Source: Rosa chinensis (taxonomy: Eukaryota; Streptophyta; Magnoliopsida; Rosales; Rosaceae). Taken from it: a stretch of DNA of 64,000 nt. Location of the stretch: positions 17,599,501-17,663,500 of the forward strand of contig NC_037092.1 in NCBI RefSeq assembly GCF_002994745.2, in the 5' to 3' direction. Shown here in pieces: positions 1 to 8,844 of the stretch; the stretch's first letter is position 1; each line of letters starts with the position of its first letter. Under the pieces are notes generated by a model. The model saw only the letters and a program-made list of their open reading frames with translations, had not been told where the DNA came from and made no database searches. Made by a program: the position numbers and the translations under genes.

Positions 1-889
1 ATAAATGATTGTTTGAACCAACAAACAACACTAACGGCTTCTCATAAGGATTGGTTTTGTAGGTACTATCAAACACCAGGACATCTCCAAAACAAGTATA
101 ATCCACCAGAGAATTAGAGTCTCTCCAAAACATATTCGCCAACCTGTTATCTTCATCTATGCTAAACTTGCAGTAGAAATGCGAGTCTGTGGCAACTTTG
201 CCTCTCATATATGCAAGTGCAGCTTCTGCATCACCCTCAAGTAAAATTTCTCGACGTCTTGAATCTAACTTGTTGTACAAGTCCTTCATAATAAACCCGA
301 CATTCTTAAAACCTCCTGATCTATCAACAATGTATTCATATGTATGACAAGGCTTAATAGACACTCTCTGCATAGATGTGGCCAGTGCTAAATGATGATC
401 TTCAACTGATCTATGTGATTGAAGAAGATGCGACTCATGTGCTTGTGCAAGCTGATGTGAGTGGATCGTTATGAAATCTTCAACAATATAGGCATTAATA
501 TTCGAACGGTACCTTACTTTGAACAAGCATGGACAATTGAATCTTGTTTCTTTCTTTGGCTTGCGAACTCTTTTCTTGTTACTCATGTACTCTTCTCTTC
601 TTTTCCCTTGAGCAGAACAAACCAACCGCAATGAAGTGACTCTCCCTGTTATGCGTATACTTAATCTCTTGTAGTCGCTTCTAACATCAAAACCCATGGC
701 CTTTGCATAAGCATTGTAAAATGACTCAGCTTCCTCCACAGTCTTAAACTCCTGCCCTTTAAGATCTTCTGTAGACAACTTATCATACCGAACTCCCTTA
801 TATTGCATTTCATTACAGTCACTTCCATTTATCGAACTTTGGGACACCAAACCAATATCAAATATTGAAGGTTCATACGATCCATCCAT
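1..889 (-). CDS. FAR1-RELATED SEQUENCE (FRS/FHY3 family) protein, 5' part
   Basis: The minus strand is open from an ATG at 889 to the left edge, so only the N-terminal ~296 residues are present. The start follows a good splice acceptor (TTGTTGCAG, ending at 892), so the 5' UTR is probably split by an intron. Residues ~45-140 form a FAR1 DNA-binding domain (WRKY-GCM1 type): FYNAYAKAMGF, then RRxxY, RLVCSAQGKRRE, a CPC pair and ITIHSHQL with the paired histidines. Further on, the MULE-transposase core begins (FWRDSNSLVDYTCFGD, then LVFDSTYKTNPYEKPL). FRS proteins are transcription factors domesticated from Mutator-like transposases and act in the nucleus, for example in phytochrome A signalling. 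Seen: both domains, no internal stop. Not seen: the rest of the core and any SWIM finger. It could be a host FRS gene or a MULE transposase; the 5' intron and intact frame favour a host gene. Confidence 0.85.
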   Translation of the reverse strand, partial: MDGSYEPSIFDIGLVSQSSINGSDCNEMQYKGVRYDKLSTEDLKGQEFKTVEEAESFYNAYAKAMGFDVRSDYKRLSIRITGRVTSLRLVCSAQGKRREEYMSNKKRVRKPKKETRFNCPCLFKVRYRSNINAYIVEDFITIHSHQLAQAHESHLLQSHRSVEDHHLALATSMQRVSIKPCHTYEYIVDRSGGFKNVGFIMKDLYNKLDSRRREILLEGDAEAALAYMRGKVATDSHFYCKFSIDEDNRLANMFWRDSNSLVDYTCFGDVLVFDSTYKTNPYEKPLVLFVGSNNHL

Positions 890-1854
890 GCCTGCAACAA
901 TGAAAATATTACCCAAGTATTAACAAACCATAATCAACTGACATTATGTTTGGTCTAATTTTCTAGCCCAAACCATTCTCCAAGAGTAAAATACTATAAC
1001 CTATCTAAACGATTATGCTCTTGATGCCAAATAAGGTTCTCCACTTTCAATAACATATTACAGATATCAAATACTACATATAAATATAAGCACACCACAC
1101 AAAAGTCTATGCTTTCATCTTCATGTTATTTATACTTTTGATTGAGAAAACCAAGTAAAATAATGCAGTTCAGAGGACTTGATGCACTATTAACATATCA
1201 ACTTAATTCTTCTGTTTGGTATCATGATTGGTGATCAAACTATAACAAGACATCAATCAGTTAAGATTCACAATGGAGGAGTCCTAAAAGTGATCATAAT
1301 GTGTTATTAGAAAAAAAAAAATACTCATGTCATTAACGATGCTTGTTTCAACAGATCACCTACATATTAGAGAAATTATATACCAATGAAACAACTTCCA
1401 ACCAAACAATAGCACAGATTTACCAAACATATAAACACAGCCATTCAACACTTACGAGCAATTACATAGAGTTTTTCGTCTATCAGAAAATTACTAATTA
1501 GAGAATGTCTTTATTGTTAGATTTCTGTACGTTATCTTCTGTTTGTAGATTTAATGTAGGTATAAATAGGAGCATTATAGTTCTGTTATATATATATATA
1601 TATATATATGTTCATGAGTACATCAAGACAATAACTAGCTAGAGGTTTACATCAGATACATTAGTCTATTATACGACATTAAGTCTTTAATTGATAGATA
1701 GCCTAACAAACTATAGCTCATGAACTGGTCAGAGAGTATGCTGGCCTTTGAAGTAAAAAATTACTATGATATCATAGTGTAGTATATGTGGTCGGACCTA
1801 TTTGAGATTTTGAAATAATTATTCTGGATCCTTTATATTTTCTTTAACCATGCA
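890..1854. other. Non-coding upstream region of the FRS-like gene
   Basis: No gene seen. The part next to 890 reads as a minus-strand intron (acceptor at 892). A (TA)n run lies at about 1589-1609. The rest is AT-rich unique-looking sequence and probably contains the 5' UTR and promoter of the FRS-like gene. Confidence 0.5.
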
Positions 1855-2249
1855 ATGTCGTATTTGAGTTATGATTTTCCTTCAGCCCACGAAACTTGTA
1901 ATGATTCTGAATTTCTCTTGTATGTACAGTTAAAGACAGTATTTTCCTCGTTCAAAGATGTCAATGTAATTCAGTTTTCATCAATGCAAGATGCGTTCCT
2001 TGGTTTTGCTGACAAGGTAAGTCTTTATTTCTTTGACCTTTGGTTTCATACAGGTTAAACCTGTAAACCTGTTTAGTTGCTATTTGTTGATGCTGTGCAA
2101 AATTAATCTATTCTCAGATAAGGGAAGAGAGATTCAGGAATCGCGTGAAGCGATACGTTGGTATATGGTGTTGTGTAGCTGAGCATACTCTTGGCCACAT
2201 ATATTATGACATGTACTGGGATGAGAAACCAGGTACATGTATATATTGA
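1855..2249 (+). CDS. Short spliced ORF of unrecognised family (possible gene fragment)
   Basis: Two open blocks join in phase. Exon 1 is 1855-2016 and ends GACAAG before a consensus GTAAGT donor. Exon 2 starts at 2118 after TTCTCAG and runs to TGA at 2247-2249, giving about 97 residues. Exon 1 includes SEFLLYVQLKTVFSS and SMQDAFLGFADK; exon 2 includes RFRNRVKRYVGIWCC and GHIYYDMYWDEKP. The textbook donor and acceptor with a preserved frame, and the dense aromatic and charged content, suggest a piece of a real conserved protein rather than chance. I do not recognise the family. A further donor-like GGTACA sits at 2231, so the true gene may have continued. It is probably a truncated duplicate. 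Confidence 0.4.
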
Positions 2250-3019
2250 ATGTTGTGTGCAGGTACATATATATTACATGATGTAGTCAGATACCTTAGG
2301 TTCACAACAACACAAATCAAGAAGCATAAAACAAATAAGCCTACAAGAAGTGGGCAAAAGAAAGACATACCGTTTAAAGCCGACAAGAAGTGTATTCAAA
2401 TCAAAGGATGTAGGTATGTGTTGATATCCAAATCTCGCTAGAGAGTCAATTGTAAAACAAAGTTATCAGGCTAGGAAGATATACTGCCTTGGATCCGAGT
2501 AGAAAACAATCCTGTGTATCCAATGTTCCAATCCACCTCTATGCGGATTGTAGTTTGTTGTAAAAAAAAAAAAGAGAGAGAGAGAGAGAGAACAGTACAA
2601 AGAAAACCAGAAACCTTACATAGAAGGTAGAATTCGTTTGGCATCAAACAACATAAAAGGAGAAGACGAACAAACAGAAAAGGATTCTACTTACCTAAGT
2701 ATTGATTGAAACATCCACTTGTAGTGGTCGTTCTTTCTCGCTTTGTACATGAACAAATTGTCGTTCTTCCTCTTTTCCTCGTCTTCTCCTCTTTTTCAAT
2801 TTAGGGTTTTTTTTTTTAATTTCATTGTAGATATGTAATTCAGAATTTTGAAAAAGAAAAAAAAAAGTTTATAAAGGCTACCTGGTAAGTAGGTCACCAC
2901 TATTGAATATTTCTGACCATTAGATATATTCAACTTTTAATTAAATCTAACGGTCTAAAATATTTTAAAAACTTGATGTATGGCATACGTCAACATATGC
3001 TAGAATTTTCCTGAGATTA
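2250..3019. other. Non-coding AT-rich interval with (GA)n
   Basis: No gene seen. There is an A-run followed by a short (GA)n microsatellite at about 2571-2590 and T-rich and A-rich runs at 2805-2870. Confidence 0.4.
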
Positions 3020-3031
3020 AAGGTTATGAAG

Positions 3032-3187
3032 TGTACTAGGGATTTCTTGGGATGTTATTCTTCTAGGATATGGTTTTCATGAGGTTCTAAGGAACGATTC
3101 TTTCTGTCGACCCCATAGGGGTGTTTCATTTTTGTACTGCTTGCTGAATTTAATGAAAGGACTGACCTATTACTCAAAAAAAAAAAA
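3032..3187 (+). mobile_element. 5'-truncated LINE (non-LTR retroposon) 3' end with poly(A)
   Basis: A ~150 bp insert ends in a TTTTGTACTGCTTGCTGAA-type plant LINE 3' end (TTTAATGAAAG) and then a poly(A) run at about 3176-3187. It is bounded by a perfect 12 bp target-site duplication AAGGTTATGAAG, at 3020-3031 on the left and 3186-3197 on the right (the last As are shared with the tail). Short length, A-tail and variable-length TSD are the hallmarks of target-primed reverse transcription. The coding part was lost by 5' truncation. Confidence 0.75.
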
Positions 3188-3442
3188 GGTTATGAAGCCA
3201 TGAAATATATAAGATCGACAAAGTTTCCCCAACAGAATTCAAGAAATAAATCTAGGGTACGTACTTGCACATGGATCAAACGTGCTTGACCTTTAAAGCA
3301 GAATGCATATAATCCTCATTTTTGTTTGCTTTTCCTTTGTCGATTTGAGTTATTGAAAAATGCAGTGGTTGCATTTACAAAAAGAATATAATCAATGTTA
3401 CATGAACTAACATTCTGGAGCTGCAAATTTATTGCACGGCAA

Positions 3443-3888
3443 TTAATGGTGCCGGCCTTGACCCGCTTTAGGTGTAGAAGGTACCGGTACGCTTATTCTC
3501 TTCACCCTAATAATCTTCATCTCCACCTGCAACTTTGCCTGCTCTTCTGCAATTACAAAAATGAAATTAATTAAGATCTATAAGTTATAACAAGAGGTCA
3601 GGGAGGAAATTAAGGATTGCCTATTTTCTCTCCATTCTATAATTCCATTTCCTCTGCAATTACAAAAATGAAATTAATTAAGATCTATAAGTTATAACAA
3701 GAGGTCAGGGAGGAAATTAAGGATTGCCTATTTTCTCTCCATTCTATAATTCCATTTCCTCAATATTGAAATCTGTTGAGACAACAAAGAGTAATTAGCA
3801 GTGAGAGACCAACTGATTTCTGAATATCGAAAACTTCAGCATGGACTATGTTGGACGAGAAGAATAGCAATAAGATGAAGGGAATCAT
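3443..3888 (-). CDS. Small secreted peptide precursor A (VPVPSTP family), possibly damaged
   Basis: Minus strand. Exon 1 begins at ATG 3888 and encodes a signal peptide (MIPFILLLFFSSNIVHA, small residue before the cut). Exon 2 begins at 3546 after ATTGCAG and ends at TAA 3445-3443; its C-terminus is KRISVPVPSTPKAGQGRHH. The paralogue at 7452-7845 has the same two-exon plan and the same core. The mature peptide probably lies at the C-terminus, like other processed plant peptide hormones. The SxP..G.G..H ending is loosely reminiscent of IDA/PIP-type peptides, but I cannot assign a family. Odd points: relative to the paralogue there is a 1 bp deletion near the exon 1 donor, so the GTTGGT donor would shift the frame and only a donor four bases later restores it. 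The ATG that the paralogue uses is also missing. Confidence 0.5.
3547..3760. repeat. 107 bp tandem duplication across a splice acceptor
   Basis: Two adjacent, apparently identical copies (3547-3653 and 3654-3760) start at CTGCAATTACAAAAATG. The unit contains the minus-strand intron 3' end of peptide gene A, so the intron carries two copies of the ATTGCAG acceptor. Only the copy at 3547 is next to exon 2. Confidence 0.9.
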
Positions 3889-4375
3889 GAAAACAACGCA
3901 GGGTTCTCTTATCAAATACAAATCTTCCTGCTAGCTCCTTTTCTCTATCTGTAGCTACGGACGTACTTTTCGTAAGTGTTTATAGATAAAGGGAATAGAC
4001 ATAGCTAGCCCTTAATGTTTCATGATTTTTCATACTATTAAGGTTTTCTTGGCAAAGTCTTATTATTGATAGCCAAATTCAAACAGTCAAGGTCTTTGTG
4101 AAAGATATATGACGATACGCGCAGAAAATTTGTTATGAAGTCCGGCATCTCAAAAGTCCAGGTATGATTTGGTCAGTCAATGACACTTGATAATTTGTGG
4201 GAGGGACTCATGTAGCATGTAGACCTGGTTATGTTTCTTAACAGTTTTACTCATCTCAGAGACAATTTTACGTGACTATGAGGAAAAATGCATCTCAACT
4301 ACATATATTGAATTTAATAGCTAAAATTATAACAATTTATAATTATCATTGACCCAAAGTACCAAAATCAGCCAA
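3889..4375. other. Upstream region of peptide gene A
   Basis: No gene seen. This is the expected 5' flank of the minus-strand peptide gene. No strong promoter motif was identified by eye. Confidence 0.4.
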
Positions 4376-4523
4376 AATTGTCCCACTTATCCCAAATTTT
4401 TATTTCCACTTACCCTATTTTAAGTAAAATAACAATTTTACCCTTAACCAAATTGTTTATTCCCTCGATCTCTCTCCTCTTTCAGATCTCGCTCTCTCTC
4501 ATCCGGTCATCCCTCTCTGATTT

Positions 4524-4527
<4 letters not shown>

Positions 4528-4583
<56 letters not shown>
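4528..4583. repeat. (CT)n microsatellite
   Basis: About 28 uninterrupted CT units; it explains the serine-leucine runs that appear when this stretch is translated. Confidence 0.95.
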
Positions 4584-4585
<2 letters not shown>

Positions 4586-5471
4586 CCCTCCGTCCCGGTC
4601 AAGGCCGTCGGAGCAGGGGTACTTGCCGGAGGCTCCGATGATTTCCACCTGAAATTGGCGAGTGCATCAATGCCCAGATCTGCGTCAAATACGGCAAGCC
4701 GCTACTCCAAGTCGCCGCGTGCATCGATGCAGGAAATTGGATCGTTTGATTTTTGTAGCCGTCACACAAGACCTTCATCATCAAGAAGAAGCTAGGGAAG
4801 AAGATGAAGCATAACAGGCCCATCCCTCACTGGATATGCATAAGGATCCTCTACTTTCTACGTACTCATAGTTTTTACATCTTCATAAGTTCACCTTCGC
4901 ATTGTGGGTTTTCGTTTTTCTTCCATTCTATTTGCTTTTTGTGACTTCCAAGCATCAGTTACTCGGTGCTTCACAATATATGGATACATATCACAAACTG
5001 AAATTGATGCTCACCAGATGTTTGATGAAATGCCTGTGAGACATTGATATTTTTTTTTCATTATTATTATTATTGTTGAAAAAAAAAATCAGATATACGC
5101 ATCCTATTGAGAAACTTAAACACAGTCATGTTCATGGTGATTTTGAACTTTTGATGTACTGCAAATTTCTTACTCTCTGTTCCTGTTACAAGGAAGTTAC
5201 TTGGCAGCATACAATGCCGTGAACTTATTGTTTATATATCATTGTAAACCCATGCCCGGGTAGTCATACTGGCGTTTGTTTGTGTTACTTTCTACTTTTT
5301 TTTCTTTTTCTTATTTTGTGATACTATTTTTGCACTTTTTGTTTTCCTAAAATTTTTTAATTGAGCTTTGTACTGAGTTAATCAATATATAGTGAATAGA
5401 TAATGCAGATGTGCTGCTAAAATTACTGAATTATAAAAGTTGTTTCTTGCCCCCCCCCCCCCCCCCCCAAA

Positions 5472-5795
5472 GAGGTCTATTGGAGGGCAATAGACTTTTT
5501 AAATTGATTTAATCTCTTAGTTTTTTTCTTTAATCAAAGTTTTATTTGTCTAATTTAGGAAGATTAGTTCCCATTCCGGCAACCGAAAGTTCTATTGGGG
5601 GGCAATACATGAATGATAGTCGTCTATTGGAGGGCAATACATGACTGATAGACGTCTATTAATAGTCGTCTATTGGGGGGCAATAGACGTCTATTAGGGA
5701 GCAACAGACGTCTATTAGGGAGCAATAGACTATTGGGGCAATAGAGGCTATTGCCCTTCTATTAGGGGGCAATAAATGTCTATTGGGGGCAAAAA
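5472..5795. repeat. Minisatellite of GTCTATTGGGGGGCAATAGAC-like units
   Basis: About nine degenerate copies of a ~21 bp unit: GTCTATT, then a G-rich core (GGGGGG, GGAGGG or AGGGAG), then CAATAGAC. Each unit is itself an inverted repeat (GTCTATTG pairs with CAATAGAC), so each can fold into a hairpin with a G-rich loop. The units are densest at 5588-5780. Confidence 0.8.
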
Positions 5796-6638
5796 AACTT
5801 TTCCGGTGAGATTTTCAGCAAATTCGGGTGGGTGGCGGCCGGCGACCGGTGACCCCAATCCGGCGAAAATTGGCCGGATTCTAGCGGCAGGTGACCGAGC
5901 TCCAGCGAAGTCTTCTATGGTTTCTCTTTCTTTCTCTAAGTTTCAAAGGGGTGAGGGTAAAATGGTATTAAAAAAAAAAATTTTAAAAAAAATCTTAATT
6001 GGGTATTAGGGAAGACCTCCTTAGAGTGTTTTGGGTAAGAGATAATTTAAAAAACTTAATGGGGTAAGTGGGAAAAAAATCTCTAAAAATAGGGTAAATG
6101 AACAAAAACCCTTTGAAAAATGTCCCTCAAGCATACAATTTTTTCTTTCTTATTTAATGAGTCATTTTGAATATTTGAACGTCGACGGTCAGGCAATCAT
6201 GGTTAGAGGAGGCTGGCTATTCGTCTTAGAGGGTCATTATGTAATTTCATGCTATATATATAATCCTATTTAACCCTAATCTGACTTGTTCTAAATTCTA
6301 GTAGTGCAAAAAAGTCAGCACATACCCTAAAGGTTTGGGTTGACCTGCTTAAATTGAGTTGTTAATTTACTTTGTCAACATTGAGTTACACATGCTTGAT
6401 GCTAACCCAACCGGATTGCTTATTGTTCACGTCTAGAGGCTCATCTGATTTGGGTTCGTATCAGGCAATGATCGATTAACCCAAAACTCGATGAAAAACG
6501 TGTTATCCCAAGTACTCACATTCATGGACAAGTAGCAAAAAAAAGAAAAAAAATTTCATCCAAAAATTGATACCAAGGACAACAGATATAAGTGAGCGGT
6601 TCACTACTTATAGCATGTAGAGTAAGCCATAACAAATA

Positions 6639-6862
6639 GGATTCAAATTTGCTATTCAAATTTGCTCACCACTTTTATTTTGTGGTGATATCACCACCCT
6701 ATTAAAACTTGGCATGTCATATAAAATCAATTGAATACTTAAAATATAATTTTTTAATAAAACATCATGATTAACTATAATTGTGTTTTATAACACATGA
6801 TAGTTTCATATTGAGTGATGTTATCACCACCAAAGTATTGGTGGTGAGCAAATTTGAATCCT
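6639..6862. mobile_element. Mutator-like MITE with 9 bp target duplication
   Basis: A 224 bp element has terminal inverted repeats starting GGATTCAAATTTGCT and continuing CACCA; the right end is TGGTGAGCAAATTTGAATCC. It is flanked by a perfect 9 bp direct repeat TAACAAATA at 6630-6638 and 6863-6871. A 9 bp TSD is typical of Mutator-like elements. No coding capacity. The left TIR has an extra 13 bp copy of ATTCAAATTTGCT. Confidence 0.9.
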
Positions 6863-7451
6863 AACAAATAGTCTTCGGTCTATAACCAATTAACCATTTA
6901 GTCTTTCTTAATTAGCCTAGGGGCCTAGCTTGCTTGCATAATGGAATACGTGCATTAATCAATTGAGTTGCGAAGCCTCATTAATTTGGCCAGCCTCTAC
7001 ATCCATTCTCATTTACTAATTGAATGATTTGAGCAAGCTTCAGAGACATGGCCACACCCATCATGATGATTCATATGCCTTATGGAAGTATCATTCTAAC
7101 ATCTAATTTGGGCGCCATCGAAAACCATATAGTTAATGCCAAGATCATGTATAAAAAGCTCTCCCCTACCTTGAGAAGTCCTTAATTTATTGATCGTCTG
7201 CTCACGAAATTAACATTGCTGCTTATCATAATACAAATCAACCTATTCCCTTATCATCATGCTGAAATCTCAACATGGATATTATTTACAATTAAACTAC
7301 ATTCCAACCTACAAAATCTCGCAAACAAAAATATAAACTGATCATGCATTAAGATTTATGGGATGCCTGGCCAGCTAGCAAGTGTGCCTTGTACCAACTC
7401 CAAGAAGTCAGATACATCATCATCAACCTACGTTACCTGAGTAAAAGTAAA

Positions 7452-7845
7452 TCAAAAGTGAGCATATGCGTTAACAAACTTGTAAAACTTGAAGTAGCTA
7501 GGTAAATAGATGATCAATATTCTAGAACCGAAGCTAGTTTCACAATTACCATGGCTATCTCCAGGTGTAGAAGGTACTGGTACGCCTATTTTCCTTCCTT
7601 TAATAATATCCATATTCACATGGTGATTCCTTTTCTCTTCTGCAATATTAACAAATAGATACATGATAACATTAAACAGATAATATCATCTCAACATATA
7701 GAGAAAGGAAGGAAGGGAGAGAGGGAGAGAGAGACTAACTGGTTTTTGGAATGTAAGAAATTCCAGCAGAAACGACGTTGGATGAGAAGAAGAATAGCAA
7801 CAGGATCAAGGGAATCACGTAAATAGTACAGGCCTTATGAACCAT
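7452..7845 (-). CDS. Small secreted peptide precursor B (VPVPSTP family)
   Basis: Minus strand. Exon 1 (7845-7740, 106 nt) encodes a strong signal peptide: MVHKACTIYVIPLILLLFFF followed by SSNVVSA|G. Its last base precedes a GTTAGT donor. Exon 2 starts at 7639 after ATTGCAG, keeps the frame, and encodes a basic stretch and then GRKIGVPVPSTPGDSHGN. The open frame then runs to a stop at 7452, but the tail after HGN looks non-conserved. A donor-like GGTAATTG follows the peptide core, with an acceptor at about 7443, so a third exon with an early stop is possible. It is the intact relative of the gene at 3443-3888 (same exon plan, signal peptide and VPVPSTP core). Role inferred: apoplastic signalling peptide, family unassigned. 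Confidence 0.6.
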
Positions 7846-8844
7846 TTTTTTCAGTAGTTATTAGTTTCTCCTTAATCTCCCACATCTGCAGCTTATTTAT
7901 AATGCCTGGGAAGTAAGAACACAACATAAATTAAGCTGAATCTGAATGCCAAAGTCAAGGTCTTTAGAACATTTAATTCTCTGTTGAAACTTTCATGTGT
8001 GATCTCATCTTGATGTAGCCCTTGCCCACTCCAAACTCAAGGTTTACTATGAAATTAAACTAATGAAAACTAAATCATTTTATGTGGAAAGGGTCCTCAC
8101 TTTGATTCAACAATTGTTAGAAGATTGGTCATCTTCAAGACTCCAATGTCAAAGTGAATTGGTCAAATATTGAAGTCATTGTCTGGAATCAGGTAGCAGA
8201 TAGACTCAAACTAGCTAGATGCATAGATATATCAAGAAAACTCATAACGCTCTAGTCAATTATTTTGTCTCCCAAAAGACCATTTACCTAGGTCAAAAAT
8301 GGGATCATCTTCAACCTTCAAAGAAAAGGAAAGTGCCTGCCAATTTGATCACATCCATGCACCGAAACAGAGTTAGAAGTAAATATATGGATATGATCCA
8401 ATGAGAATAATGGATTTATATTGGGTGTCATCAAATACATCAATCCATAGGTTGCAATTCCATCTAGAAAAGAACCATGTGGTGAACGCTGGAACCACAA
8501 TTTATTGAATCGCATGTTTATTGACACTAATCATACATTAGTAACGAACATAACTCATAATTTCTAATAAAGAGTAGTTCAACTCTATCCAAGCAAAAAC
8601 TAGACCCTAAACAGTACTGACAAAATCAAACTAGTTCTACATCCCACTTGGTGCAGAGTCAAAGAAACATAAGCCGCTGGAAGCCCTCATGACCAACAAG
8701 AAACCAGAGAGCACCTCAATAACAAGACTCTTGCAAAACTTCTACCAGTTTGGCAGGTTTGATCCTTGTTCCACATGCCAAGTTTTTGGTTGCAGAATCA
8801 ATACCATGCCAGCATCAATAACGAAGGCTCAAGAGAGATTGCCA
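7846..8844. other. Intergenic region between peptide gene B and the IMPDH pseudogene
   Basis: No gene or recognisable repeat seen. The left part is the 5' flank of the minus-strand peptide gene; the right part is the 3' flank of the IMPDH pseudogene. Confidence 0.4.

Larger units (their letters stand above)
4376..6113. mobile_element. Possible non-autonomous DNA element (weak)
   Basis: Both edges carry the same motifs in opposite orientation: TCCCACTTATCCC and CACTTACCCTATTTT on the left (4379-4422), and GGGGTAAGTGGGAAA and AAATAGGGTAAATG on the right (6060-6103). The motif order differs between the ends, so they are not clean TIRs, and I found no target duplication. Between them lie a (CT)n tract (4528-4583), GC-rich sequence, a run of 19 C at 5450-5468 and a GGCAATAGAC minisatellite. 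No convincing gene. It may be a Mutator-like element or only a repeated low-complexity neighbourhood. Confidence 0.25.

Noticed and set aside
4378..4641. 87-codon ORF with Ser-Leu run
   Set aside because: Produced by the (CT)n microsatellite.
5472..5795. CRISPR-like array of short palindromic repeats
   Set aside because: Units are adjacent or overlapping without unique spacers of constant length, and the sequence is a plant nuclear genome. It is a minisatellite.
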